Assembly: GCA_944321925.1 (NCBI GenBank)
Contig: CALUND010000001.1
Location: 1-64,000, forward strand
Length of the DNA: 64,000 nt
Direction: 5' to 3'
Source of the DNA: an uncultured Rikenellaceae bacterium
GTDB taxonomy: Bacteria > Bacteroidota > Bacteroidia > Bacteroidales > Rikenellaceae
Shown: one piece after another, positions 27,733 through 36,439 of the stretch
How positions within the stretch are numbered: the stretch's first letter is position 1
Layout of the letters: every line of letters begins with the position of its first letter
The notes under the pieces: generated by a model
Told to the model about the DNA's origin: nothing
Seen by the model: the letters and a program-made list of their open reading frames with translations, nothing else
Database searches by the model: none
Translations under genes and position numbers: made by a program

Positions 27733-29403
27733 CTACCTCGCACGCAGAATGCCGTCGTCATCGGCTGCCACCGTTCTTTTCCATACCTCTCCGTAGCCGG
27801 GGAAGAGCGGCGATGCCGGGATGTTGCGTCCTTCGCCGTTGTCGAGGAATCCGTTCGCGTCTTCACGTTTTACGTTGCCATCGATGTATTTAACCAGCAG
27901 GTATTTGTCGAGCTCGCTCCACCGATCGAACAAACTTTGTGCCGTCCGGACCGAATAGTCGGTCAACCGTTCGAGTCCCTTTTTCGGATTGCGTCCCGTC
28001 TCTTCGGCCACTTCGCGAGCCAGTTCGGCCACCCGGGCGAGCTGTTCGTTTTCCCACGCGTCGATCACCTTGCGGATGTCGGCCGAGATCAGGTCGTAAC
28101 GCAGATAGGCGAAATTGGTAACCCGGTTGCAGAGCCAGAACATCGAACTTTCGCTGTATTCGGTCATGTGACCGTTCCGCTGGTCGAGACACCAGGGGAT
28201 CTCTGTCGTTGCACAGAAAATCGGCGTAAGCGGTGACGTCGCCGCATCGTCCACACCGAACCAGAGAACGCCTCCGGCCGGATAGGGCAAACCGGTCGCC
28301 TGCGCCACGAACCAGAATCCGGTCTGTTGGGTAGCAGTAGCCCGTTCGTTGAGGTAGTTCACACCGTCCACCTCGAAATTCATCGGCCGCCAACGGTAGG
28401 GCAGTTTGTGTCCTCCGGCTCCGACCCCCTGAGTCATATCCATGGGAGTTCCCTCGAAGTGATCCCGCATGCAGTCGAAGAGCTCTTTCGGAGAGATTTT
28501 ATCCGAAGGCTTTACCCACAGAGGCATTCGGTTCGCGGCATTGTAACCGAGCGCATAATCGAGGTATCGGTCCATGTCGGGTGCAACGCGTCGGAAAAAG
28601 CTCCACACACGCGCTTCGCAGGCCCGCATGGCGCTGAAATCGAGAGGTGCATAGGCATCGGCGAAGCTGAAATCTTCATCCGGCCCGTCGAAATAACCCT
28701 GTTCCCGGGCAAAGGTGATCACGTCGGGGGCATAGAGGCAATTCTCCGGATCGTCCAGCGGGAATTGGGCGATGCGGGCCTGATTGGCATGTCCCGACAC
28801 ATATCCGTCGGGAATGCGGCGGGCGACCCAGACGATTCCTTTGCGGATGTTTTGTCCCTCCCGTATTTCGCATCCCTTGCCGATCAGCTCCATGATCCAG
28901 GCCTCCTGGGGATCTGCGATCGAGAACGATTCGCCGCTGGAGTAGTAGCCGTACTTGTTGGCCAGATCGACGATGACGCGAATCGCCTCGCGTGCGGTGC
29001 GAGCCCGTTGCAGCGCGATATAGATCAACGATCCGTAGTCCATCACGCCCGTCGTGTCGGCCAGCTCGCTGCGTCCGCCAAACGTACTTTCGGCAATGAT
29101 GAGCTGGTGTTCGTTCATGTTGCCCACCGTGGAGTAGGTCTTTTCCGCCTGCGGGATCATCCCCAACCAGCGACCCGTATCCCATTCGTAGATGGGAAGC
29201 ATGGTCCCCGGTTTATAGGTCCGGCGCGGGGCACGGTATTGATAGAGGGCTCCGTAGAGTTGGTGCGAATCGGCTGCATAGGTCACCATTACGCTGCCAT
29301 CGGTCGAGGCTCCGCGCGTAACGATGAAATTGGTGCAGGCATCGCTCTTTCCGGCGAGAAGCAGCGCGGCGAGAAACAGCGCAGCAGGTCGTAAAATTTT
29401 CAT
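27733..29403 (-). CDS. Secreted C69-family dipeptidase
   Basis: An Ntn-fold dipeptidase (peptidase family C69/U34). The signal peptide at 1-20 is followed by DACTNFIV; Cys23 should become the N-terminal nucleophile after processing. The rest matches the family: the AESTFGGR substrate-binding segment, IMELIGKG and a long C-terminal region, 556 residues in total. It probably cleaves dipeptides in the periplasm. The ATG at 29403 is chosen because it gives a proper signal peptide; the upstream extension is unlikely. It heads a likely unit with lpdA and era. Confidence 0.88.
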   Translation of the reverse strand: MKILRPAALFLAALLLAGKSDACTNFIVTRGASTDGSVMVTYAADSHQLYGALYQYRAPRRTYKPGTMLPIYEWDTGRWLGMIPQAEKTYSTVGNMNEHQLIIAESTFGGRSELADTTGVMDYGSLIYIALQRARTAREAIRVIVDLANKYGYYSSGESFSIADPQEAWIMELIGKGCEIREGQNIRKGIVWVARRIPDGYVSGHANQARIAQFPLDDPENCLYAPDVITFAREQGYFDGPDEDFSFADAYAPLDFSAMRACEARVWSFFRRVAPDMDRYLDYALGYNAANRMPLWVKPSDKISPKELFDCMRDHFEGTPMDMTQGVGAGGHKLPYRWRPMNFEVDGVNYLNERATATQQTGFWFVAQATGLPYPAGGVLWFGVDDAATSPLTPIFCATTEIPWCLDQRNGHMTEYSESSMFWLCNRVTNFAYLRYDLISADIRKVIDAWENEQLARVAELAREVAEETGRNPKKGLERLTDYSVRTAQSLFDRWSELDKYLLVKYIDGNVKREDANGFLDNGEGRNIPASPLFPGYGEVWKRTVAADDDGILRAR

Positions 29404-29441
29404 CGGTTTCGTAATTTTTGGTGTTGAGGGTTTGGCGCAGA

Positions 29442-29449
29442 CAAAGATA
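29442..29449 (-). promoter_or_regulatory. -7 element for the C69 peptidase unit
   Basis: TATCTTTG on the minus strand, 38 bases before the ATG. Confidence 0.65.
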
Positions 29450-29616
29450 TACAAAATTGGTCGACTTCGATCTCTCTGTCACGCCTCGCATCGAAGAAAA
29501 AGCCCCGCGAGGAGGGAAAACGGGACAAACCCGTAACCGATTCGGCTTTTTTCCTTTGAGCCGATCGCATTTCTGAGGAATTTGCTAACTTTACGGCACG
29601 GTAATCGATTAGTCAA

Positions 29617-30291
29617 ATGTCCATCGAAAGTGAAATTCAACGATTGCGGGCCGCTCTTCCGGAAGGGGTGAGCCTGGTCGCTGTCTCCAAAACCCATCCG
29701 GCGGAGGCCATCATGGAGGCATACCGGGCCGGGCAACGTATTTTCGGCGAGAATCGCCCGCAGGAGATGAAGGCGAAGTACGACGTGCTGCCCAAAGATA
29801 TCGAATGGCACCTGATCGGGCATCTGCAGACCAACAAGGTGAAACTCATCGTGCCGTTCGTGGCGATGATCCATTCGGTCGATTCCGATCGGTTGCTTCG
29901 CGAGATTGACCGGCAGGCCGAACGGTGCGGCCGCACGATCGACGTATTGCTCGAGGTGAAGATCGGCCTGGAGGAGAGTAAGGAGGGATGGGATTCTGCC
30001 GCACTGATCGCCTGGCTCGAAGAGGGGAGCTACCGCACGTTGCAGCATGTCCGTTTTCGTGGGGTAATGGGCGTGGCTACCAACACCGTCGACCGGGAAG
30101 AGATCCGGCGGGAGTTCGAATCGTTGTCCCGTCTCCGCGGAGAGTTGCAAAGTCGTTTCTTCGATGAACGGTTCGATCGATTGTCGATGGGCATGACTTC
30201 CGACTGGGAGTTGGCCGTGGCGGCCGGCAGCAACATGGTCCGCATCGGCAGCCTCATATTCGGAGCACGTGATTACAACAAACATCCATAA
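29617..30291 (+). CDS. yggS: YggS/PLPBP-family pyridoxal-phosphate homeostasis protein
   Basis: A 224-residue single-domain PLP-binding TIM barrel with Lys25 in VAVSKTHP as the likely Schiff-base lysine, GENRPQEM and WHLIGHLQTNK as conserved segments, and the closing SMGMTSDWELAV and VRIGSLIFG phosphate-binding region. It has no known catalytic activity; the family balances free PLP. A weak -7 (TAACTTTA) lies at 29586-29593. It is followed 26 bases later by the dihydroorotate-dehydrogenase-like gene. Confidence 0.93.
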   Translation: MSIESEIQRLRAALPEGVSLVAVSKTHPAEAIMEAYRAGQRIFGENRPQEMKAKYDVLPKDIEWHLIGHLQTNKVKLIVPFVAMIHSVDSDRLLREIDRQAERCGRTIDVLLEVKIGLEESKEGWDSAALIAWLEEGSYRTLQHVRFRGVMGVATNTVDREEIRREFESLSRLRGELQSRFFDERFDRLSMGMTSDWELAVAAGSNMVRIGSLIFGARDYNKHP

Positions 30292-30317
30292 AGCGCAAAT
30301 CATTCTCTTTTACGCAC

Positions 30318-31295
30318 ATGAAAAAACTGGAAACATCCTATCTGGGTCTCGCTTTGTCGAGCCCGGTTATCGTCAGCAGTTCGCCTTTCACCGCTTCGGT
30401 AGAGAGCATCGTTGAATTGGAAAAAGCGGGAGCGGGAGCCGTCGTGCTCAAATCGATCTTCGAGGAGCAGATCGACGGAGAGGCTGCCACGCTGGAACAC
30501 TATTCCGCCTACCCGGAGGCCTCCGGATATCTTGCACGTTATCTCGAAGCCGATTACATACGGGGCTTTCTCGATATGATCGCCGCGCTGAAACGCACGA
30601 CGAAAATCCCTGTAATAGCCAGCATCAACTGCGCCGAATCGGGCTCGTGGGTCGATTATGCCAAACAGATTGCCGCAGCGGGAGCCGATGCCCTGGAACT
30701 CAATGTCTTCTTCCTCGCTACGGACGACCGGAGTTCGGCTGCCGCAATAGAGGAGCGTTACGCTTCGATCGTCGGAGCTGTGGCCGAGGCGGTTTCCATT
30801 CCCGTGTCGGTGAAGCTCTCTCCGCGGTTCACCAACATCCACGCCGTGCTGCGTGCGCTTTACAACCGGGGCGCCAAAGGGGCGACACTCTACAACCGGT
30901 TCTTCGAACCCGATATCGTCGTCGACGAGATGCGGCTCACCGCATCCGACTCGCTGAGCGGTCCGAAAGAGCTGCGCAACGTCTTGCGGGATGTCGCTCT
31001 CTCTTCGTCATTGCTTCCGCCGCTGGAGCTCTCGGTCTCCACCGGGGTACATACGGGCGACGACGTATTGAAATGTCTGCTTGCCGGAGCCACCACCGCA
31101 CAGGTCTGCACGGCGCTGTATCTGCAAGGGACGGGAGTGATCGGTCGGATGAACGAACGGATCGCACAATGGATGGATGCGCACGGGTTCCACTCCATCG
31201 ATCAATTCCGGGGAGCCATGCGTGCGGAACTCCGGCCGGACAAAAACGATCCGAACGGACGCGTTCAATACATGCGCTTTTTCCCGCAAAAGTAA
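30318..31295 (+). CDS. Dihydroorotate-dehydrogenase-like flavoprotein
   Basis: A 325-residue TIM-barrel flavoprotein of the DHODH superfamily. The N-terminal LETSYLGLALSSPVIVSSSPFT and the FMN/phosphate region SVSTGVHTGDDVLK support the fold, and the flavin-contact Lys is in SVKLSPRF. Where true class-1 enzymes carry the NLSCPN segment with the catalytic Cys/Ser, this protein reads ELNVFFLATDD, so it is probably not a functional dihydroorotate dehydrogenase. This variant is common as an extra paralogue in anaerobes. The substrate is unknown. Confidence 0.8.
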   Translation: MKKLETSYLGLALSSPVIVSSSPFTASVESIVELEKAGAGAVVLKSIFEEQIDGEAATLEHYSAYPEASGYLARYLEADYIRGFLDMIAALKRTTKIPVIASINCAESGSWVDYAKQIAAAGADALELNVFFLATDDRSSAAAIEERYASIVGAVAEAVSIPVSVKLSPRFTNIHAVLRALYNRGAKGATLYNRFFEPDIVVDEMRLTASDSLSGPKELRNVLRDVALSSSLLPPLELSVSTGVHTGDDVLKCLLAGATTAQVCTALYLQGTGVIGRMNERIAQWMDAHGFHSIDQFRGAMRAELRPDKNDPNGRVQYMRFFPQK

Positions 31296-31321
31296 TTCAG
31301 AGAAAAGCGAGCAATCGGAAT

Positions 31322-31356
31322 TTTCGGGCCGGGTTCTTCGGAATACCGGCCCGAAA
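31322..31356 (+). terminator. Hairpin after the DHODH-like gene
   Basis: Eleven-bp perfect stem TTTCGGGCCGG/CCGGCCCGAAA starting 26 bases past the stop, without a T tract. Confidence 0.55.
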
Positions 31357-31611
31357 TCGTTCAGGCATTGTTATGGAGGATCTCCCCGTCTCGTTTTTGC
31401 TATTTTTAAATGAGCCCTTTCGTATCTGATTTTTTTGTGCGTCACGAAATACCGGGAAGAGGGGTCGGTGCACTCCTGGCAAAATTGCGTCCGGAGCCGT
31501 TGTCGGAAAGGACAGGCGAAATTCGGGAAATTGTCTTGTACTTTTTTTTGACGAAACAGCGAAAAATCGTCGATTAAAGGGCGTTTCGCAGGACTGATTG
31601 AGAAAAATTGT
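31357..31611. other. AT-richer intergenic stretch before the ABC exporter
   Basis: About 250 bases with several T runs and lower GC than the flanks. I find no open frame with a double-glycine leader or other peptide-precursor signs on either strand, and no hairpin. It may carry regulatory sites for the exporter. Confidence 0.45.
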
Positions 31612-31619
31612 TATTTTTG
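31612..31619 (+). promoter_or_regulatory. -7 element upstream of the C39 exporter
   Basis: TATTTTTG fits TAnnTTTG; the predicted leader to the ATG at 31710 is about 85 bases. Confidence 0.5.
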
Positions 31620-31709
31620 CATGACGGAAATTGCATGGGACAATCCGCAAAGAGGAGTTCCTGTGCGTTCCGTTTTGATTACGACACATAAGACTCTCTC
31701 GACATCCTC

Positions 31710-33887
31710 ATGAAACTCTCCCGTCAGTTCGATTCGATGGATTGCGGCCCGGCCTGTATCCGAATGGTCGCGGAGCATCATGGGAAGCTCTTCCCGCTCA
31801 ACTATCTGCGCAATCTCTCCTATCTGGCGCGGGACGGCGTCTCCGTAGCCGGTATACACGAAGGGCTCGAAGCAATCGGATTCCAGGCCAATTCCTATAA
31901 GATGACGCTCCAGGAGCTGTCGGAGCTCTGCCCTCTTCCGGCTATTCTGCATTGGAATCAGAACCATTTTGTCGTACTCTATCGGATTCGTTGCAAAAAG
32001 AACGGGAAAGCCTTCTATTACGTGGCCGATCCGGCCTACGGCAAACACTGTTTTACGGAGGAGGATTTTGCTGCAGAGTGGCTGAGCGGAGAGAAGGGTG
32101 TGGCTTTGGCCGTGGAGCCGACACCGCTTTTTTATGCCCAGGATCCGCCTCACGAAGAACATACCATCGGTCGCTTCATCAGGCAGTATTTAAGGCCTTA
32201 CCGCAACGAGATGGCCCAGCTTGCGCTCGGACTGCTGGCCGGGGTCGTTACGTCGCTGATTGCCCCCTTCCTTACGCAGGCGATGATCGACCGCGGTGTG
32301 GGCGATCGCGACCTGCACGTGATTACGATCATCGTGATCGCGCAACTCTCTCTCTTTTTGGGCGGATATGTCATCAACCTGATCCGCAACTGGGTGGTGC
32401 TCTACATGAGTACGCGCATCAACATCCGGATCATCTCCGATTTTCTGGAGAAGCTGATGCGTCTGCCGATGAAGTTTTTCGAGACCAAATCGGTGGGCGA
32501 TTTCAACCAACGTATCTCGGACCACTACCGACTGGAGTCGTTCACCACGTCGGAGACTCTGATGACGATCTTTTCGCTGATCTCCTTTTCGGTCTTTTTC
32601 GTGATCATCGGTCTCTATAGTGTTCGGATCCTGATCGTTTACGTCGTCTTCACGCTGCTGAGTATCGGCTGGATGATCTATTTCCTGCGGAAGCGGAAAG
32701 CGATCGACTACAAACTGTTCCGCATACGAACCGAAAATCAGAATGCGATTTTCGAGATGATCAACGGAATGTCGGAGATCAAACTGAACAACTTCCAGAA
32801 CTACAAACGGCGCGAATGGCAAAAAATCCAGGAGAAACTCTACCGTACGCGGATGAAGTCGCTCGGAATCAACCAGACGCAGGGGGCCGGTTATGTCGTG
32901 TTGAATCAGTCGCGCAATATTATCGTGACGTTTATCGTGGCCGTTGCGGTGGTGCGCGGAGAGATCACGCTCGGTATGATGATGAGTATCACCTACATCA
33001 TCGGTCAGATGAGCTCGCCGTTGAGTCAGTTGATCGGATTCGTCCAGCGGTTGCAGGATGCCAAGATCAGCCTGGAACGCTCCGGAGAGGTGCATCTGCA
33101 GGAGAACGAAGACAGCAAAGAGGACTATTTGCCCGTTCCGGCCGGTAGCGAGACGATTTCGGTGGAGCATCTCGGGTTCCGTTACGGCGGCTCCTATTCG
33201 AAGTGGGTGCTCAAAGATGTCGACTTTGTGATTCCCCGGGGTAAAACGACCGCCATCGTGGGCGAAAGCGGAAGCGGTAAAACCACCTTCATCAAGCTCC
33301 TGCTGAAATTTTACCCGCTGATCGAGGGCGGTATCTCCCTCGGCGGGAGATCGCTCGATGAGTTTTCGGCAGACGATTGGCGGAGCCGGTGCGGAATAGT
33401 CATGCAGGACAATTTCATCTTTGCCGATACCATCGAACGGAATATCGTTCTGGGAGACGAGGAGATCGACTATTCGCGGCTTGGCGAGGCGATCCGGATC
33501 GCCAATCTGACGACTTTCCTGGCCCGGCAACCGATGGGCCTGCAGACCAAGATCGGAACGGCCGGCATGGGAATCAGCGGAGGCGAAAAACAGCGCATCA
33601 TGATTGCTCGGGCGGTCTATAAAAATCCGGACTACCTCTTTCTGGATGAGGCGACCAGTTCGCTCGATGCGGAAAACGAACGGATCATCGTGGAGAATCT
33701 CGATGCCTTTTTCCGCGGGAAAACGGTGGTGGTGATCGCCCACAGGCTCAGTACGGTTCGGAATGCCCATCAGATTGTCGTGCTGAAAGAGGGCCATGTG
33801 GAGGAGATCGGCAATCACAAGGAGCTCGTCGCCCGGCGGGGTGTCTACTATAATCTCGTTCATAATCAGCTTGAATTGTCGCAGTGA
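31710..33887 (+). CDS. C39-peptidase-containing ABC exporter (PCAT)
   Basis: A 725-residue exporter combining three parts. An N-terminal C39 cysteine peptidase (1-135) has an intact triad Cys12, His86, Asp107 with the oxyanion Gln6. A six-helix ABC transmembrane domain covers about 160-440. The nucleotide-binding domain (about 475-720) has Walker A GESGSGKTT, signature ISGGEKQR and Walker B YLFLDEAT. PCATs cut a double-glycine leader from a peptide and export it. The start MKLSRQFDSMDCGPAC is canonical. The next gene overlaps its stop. No precursor peptide is visible nearby. Confidence 0.92.
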   Translation: MKLSRQFDSMDCGPACIRMVAEHHGKLFPLNYLRNLSYLARDGVSVAGIHEGLEAIGFQANSYKMTLQELSELCPLPAILHWNQNHFVVLYRIRCKKNGKAFYYVADPAYGKHCFTEEDFAAEWLSGEKGVALAVEPTPLFYAQDPPHEEHTIGRFIRQYLRPYRNEMAQLALGLLAGVVTSLIAPFLTQAMIDRGVGDRDLHVITIIVIAQLSLFLGGYVINLIRNWVVLYMSTRINIRIISDFLEKLMRLPMKFFETKSVGDFNQRISDHYRLESFTTSETLMTIFSLISFSVFFVIIGLYSVRILIVYVVFTLLSIGWMIYFLRKRKAIDYKLFRIRTENQNAIFEMINGMSEIKLNNFQNYKRREWQKIQEKLYRTRMKSLGINQTQGAGYVVLNQSRNIIVTFIVAVAVVRGEITLGMMMSITYIIGQMSSPLSQLIGFVQRLQDAKISLERSGEVHLQENEDSKEDYLPVPAGSETISVEHLGFRYGGSYSKWVLKDVDFVIPRGKTTAIVGESGSGKTTFIKLLLKFYPLIEGGISLGGRSLDEFSADDWRSRCGIVMQDNFIFADTIERNIVLGDEEIDYSRLGEAIRIANLTTFLARQPMGLQTKIGTAGMGISGGEKQRIMIARAVYKNPDYLFLDEATSSLDAENERIIVENLDAFFRGKTVVVIAHRLSTVRNAHQIVVLKEGHVEEIGNHKELVARRGVYYNLVHNQLELSQ

Positions 33888-34279
33888 TGGAAGAAATCAA
33901 ACAAAAAGGACTCTTCGTGATCCGCTACGGGATCTCTTTCGCCTTGCTCTTGCTGCTCGTGATGGTCATGTTCATTATGGATGGCGTACGAATCCGGCAG
34001 AAGACAGAGGTGAGCCTGATACGTACGGATTCGGTGTATGTGGCGGTGGTCCGTTCCGACAATCCGCTGCAAGTGGCGCCGACGGATACGGTAAAGATCG
34101 AGGTGGAGGGTGCACAATTTCTGTTTCGCTTAACGGGCGAGAATCGGGAATCGGGTTATCTGAAGTTGCAGGCGATCGATTCGCTTCCGCCACAGATCGA
34201 TCAGGCGTTGCTGTTCGACGGGAAAATCGTCGGGCCGGAGACGCGGCTTCGCGATTTCATCTTTGTCTGGAAGATCTGA
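33887..34279 (+). CDS. Small membrane-anchored protein coupled to the C39 exporter
   Basis: A 130-residue protein with a short cytosolic N-terminus, one membrane helix (about 10-33, IRYGISFALLLLLVMVMF) and a small beta-rich periplasmic domain of about 95 residues. The topology resembles the first part of an HlyD-type adaptor, but the long coiled-coil hairpin and most of the lipoyl/barrel domains are missing. Its ATG overlaps the TGA of the exporter by one base, a strong sign of co-translation. I do not recognise the family; a miniature exporter partner is inference. Confidence 0.7.
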   Translation: MEEIKQKGLFVIRYGISFALLLLLVMVMFIMDGVRIRQKTEVSLIRTDSVYVAVVRSDNPLQVAPTDTVKIEVEGAQFLFRLTGENRESGYLKLQAIDSLPPQIDQALLFDGKIVGPETRLRDFIFVWKI

Positions 34280-34303
34280 TCGCACTCTTTTTCGATCGGG
34301 GAA

Positions 34304-34323
34304 CGGCGGTTTTATGGCCGCCG
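34304..34323 (+). terminator. Possible hairpin terminator after the exporter pair
   Basis: Short GC-rich stem CGGCGG/CCGCCG followed by GATTTAT; weak. Confidence 0.3.
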
Positions 34324-34396
34324 GATTTATCTCCCGGCAGAGAGCGCCGGCGATTCGGTTTTGGGCGGTCGGATGGGAAAATCCGTTTGATTGTAC

Positions 34397-34404
34397 TATT
34401 TTTG
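34397..34404 (+). promoter_or_regulatory. -7 element upstream of yjbQ
   Basis: TATTTTTG, about 100 bases before the ATG. No clear -33. Confidence 0.45.
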
Positions 34405-34501
34405 AATTCGGATTCCCGAACGATCCGCTCCCCTGACTCTTTTCGGAGCGGGAAGCGTTGTACGGATACGTGTATTATGGGGAGGGTATGATTTTTCAGG
34501 T

Positions 34502-34912
34502 ATGATTCAACAAACGGAGTTTACGCTACGGCCTCGTAGCTACGGGTTTCATCTCATTACCGACGAGGTGTTGACACATCTGCCGGAGTTGCCGGAGATA
34601 GGTCTTCTCCACCTTTTTATTTTACACACCTCTGCTGCGCTCTCCATCAACGAGAATGTCGATCCCGATGTGGGAGGCGATTTGAAGCGTGTGTTCGACC
34701 GGTTGGTGCGGGAACGAGAGCCCTTCTACACCCACACCTGCGAGGGGGACGACGACATGCCGGCGCATGCAAAATCGACTTTGGTCGGCGTTTCGCTGAC
34801 GATTCCCATTGTCCGCGGACGATTGCGGCTGGGTATGTGGCAGGGAATCTATCTTTGCGAATTCCGTCGGCATGCCTCCGGACGTCGGCTCGTAGCAACA
34901 ATTATCGGCTGA
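34502..34912 (+). CDS. yjbQ: YjbQ/UPF0047 family protein
   Basis: A 136-residue compact beta-fold protein of the YjbQ family, once described as a secondary thiamine-phosphate synthase. Family marks are LHLFILHTSAALSINEN (36-52), with the conserved His and Asn, and a Trp-Gln-Gly-Ile segment near the C-terminus (WQGIYLCEFR). Its true role is unsettled. It stands alone between the exporter pair and the efflux operon. Confidence 0.9.
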   Translation: MIQQTEFTLRPRSYGFHLITDEVLTHLPELPEIGLLHLFILHTSAALSINENVDPDVGGDLKRVFDRLVREREPFYTHTCEGDDDMPAHAKSTLVGVSLTIPIVRGRLRLGMWQGIYLCEFRRHASGRRLVATIIG

Positions 34913-35063
34913 GAGCGAAATTCGCAGTAAAGAGCGGCATTCGCAGTAGAGGTCGCTGCTGTTTCATTTCCCCGGCCTTTTCGGAGACAATCTGTTCTCG
35001 ATGCCCGGTTTTGGAAATAAAGAGGAATTTCTTCTCCTTATGTGCTGGTTTTAACCAAGCAGA

Positions 35064-35095
35064 TTGGGTATTTTCCACAATTTTGACTACCTTTG
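35064..35095 (+). promoter_or_regulatory. Promoter of the RND efflux operon
   Basis: TTG at 35064-35066, 21-base spacer, TACCTTTG at 35088-35095. The predicted leader is about 55 bases. No divergent TetR- or MarR-type regulator gene is adjacent. Confidence 0.7.
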
Positions 35096-35154
35096 CACGC
35101 TCAAAATGAAGTACTGTTTTTTAAATAACAGTAGCTCGATCGAAAAAAACACAT

Positions 35155-36345
35155 ATGTATAAGATAATGAAAATCAAAAAATTGTTTGTTAAGCACGCTT
35201 GCCGTGTCGCGATGGTGGCATGGGGAGTTGCAACACTCTCGTCATGCGGAGGAAAGCAGACGGGAATGGTTCAGGAAGCACCGGAATATGCGGTTATCAC
35301 GCTCGAACCTACCGTGACGAAGCTCAACAATGCTTATCCTGCTACGATTCAGGGAATTCAGGATGTACAGGTTCGTCCCTATGTGCCGGGTTTTCTGACC
35401 CGACTGCTGGTGGATGAGGGCGCTCAGGTGAAGAAGGGACAGGCGCTGTTCGAGATCGATCCCGTGTTCTATAAGCAGACTTATGAGGCTGCCAAAGCGC
35501 AAGTAGCTGTGGCAGAAGCCTCCGTGGAGACGGCCCGACTCGTGGCGGAGAATCAGCGGGAACTGGCCGATCGCAACATCGTGAGCCAGTTTGACAAGCA
35601 GAAAGCAGAGAACGACCTGGCTACGGCCAAAGCCCAGTTGGAGTCGGCCAAGGCCAATCTGATCTCGGCCCGCCAGAATCTCGACTATACGAAAGTGACC
35701 AGCCCTTCGGACGGTGTGGTGGGTACGTTCCCTTTCCGTGTGGGCAGTCTTGTCAGCTCGCAAAACGAGTTGACCACTGTGTCCGATATCTCGCGCATGT
35801 ATGTCTATTTCTCGTTGAATGAGAAGCAGTTGATCGATTTAACCCGTCAGGGTGCTACCCAGGAGGCCATCGCGTCCATGCCTGCCGTGGAGCTGAAACT
35901 GGCCGACGGAACCCTCTTTTCGCAGAAGGGGCGGATCGATGCCATCAGCGGCGTGATCGATCCCGCAACCGGTTCGGCTTCGGTACGTGCGGTGTTCGAG
36001 AATCCCGATCGTATCTTGCGCAGCGGTGCTTCGGGAGTCGTGCTTCTGCCGGTTCAGAGCGACTCTTCGCTGGTTATCCCGCAGAGTGCTACCAGTGAAA
36101 TACAGGATAAACGTTTCGCCTTTGTAGTAACCGACTCTTCGACCGTGAAGATGGTCGAGATCGCCACCTTGTCGATCGATGACGGCCAGACCTTCGTGGT
36201 GACTTCGGGTCTCAAACCGGGCGATCGCGTGGTGGTCGAGGGAGTGGGAACCTCCGTACGCGACGGAATGAAGATCAAGCCGATCACACCGGCCGAATCG
36301 GCGGCTAAATTGCGTGGAGCGACTGCCGGGCAGACCGAAAAATAG
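35155..36345 (+). CDS. RND efflux periplasmic adaptor (AcrA/MexA family)
   Basis: A 396-residue lipoprotein adaptor linking an RND pump to an outer-membrane channel. The signal ends in a lipobox, LSSC, at about residue 31. Next come the lipoyl half-motif GFLTRLLVDEGAQVKKGQALFEID, a coiled-coil hairpin (about 100-175, rich in Ala/Glu/Lys), the second lipoyl half SPSDGVVG, and the beta-barrel and membrane-proximal domains. An in-frame ATG at 35167 gives a more typical lipoprotein signal and may be the real start. It is separated from the pump gene by 94 bases containing a large hairpin. Confidence 0.92.
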   Translation: MYKIMKIKKLFVKHACRVAMVAWGVATLSSCGGKQTGMVQEAPEYAVITLEPTVTKLNNAYPATIQGIQDVQVRPYVPGFLTRLLVDEGAQVKKGQALFEIDPVFYKQTYEAAKAQVAVAEASVETARLVAENQRELADRNIVSQFDKQKAENDLATAKAQLESAKANLISARQNLDYTKVTSPSDGVVGTFPFRVGSLVSSQNELTTVSDISRMYVYFSLNEKQLIDLTRQGATQEAIASMPAVELKLADGTLFSQKGRIDAISGVIDPATGSASVRAVFENPDRILRSGASGVVLLPVQSDSSLVIPQSATSEIQDKRFAFVVTDSSTVKMVEIATLSIDDGQTFVVTSGLKPGDRVVVEGVGTSVRDGMKIKPITPAESAAKLRGATAGQTEK

Positions 36346-36359
36346 CATGATGGAGGTTT

Positions 36360-36400
36360 CGGAATCCCCCGGCGGTTTGTCCGGCGGGAGTCGGATTCCG
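36360..36400 (+). promoter_or_regulatory. Hairpin between the adaptor and pump genes
   Basis: Inverted repeat CGGAATCC/GGATTCCG with a further GC-rich inner stem, between the adaptor stop and the pump ATG at 36440. No T tract follows, so a processing, stability or partial-attenuation element is more likely than a full stop. Confidence 0.5.
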
Positions 36401-36439
36401 TCGTTCCGTCCAACCAAGTTCGAATAAAATGGCAGAAAA

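Noticed and set aside
31621..31713. A 30-codon frame overlapping the C39 exporter start, considered as its peptide substrate
   Set aside because: It has no double-glycine leader, and its ATG sits two bases after the -7 element, upstream of the likely transcription start.
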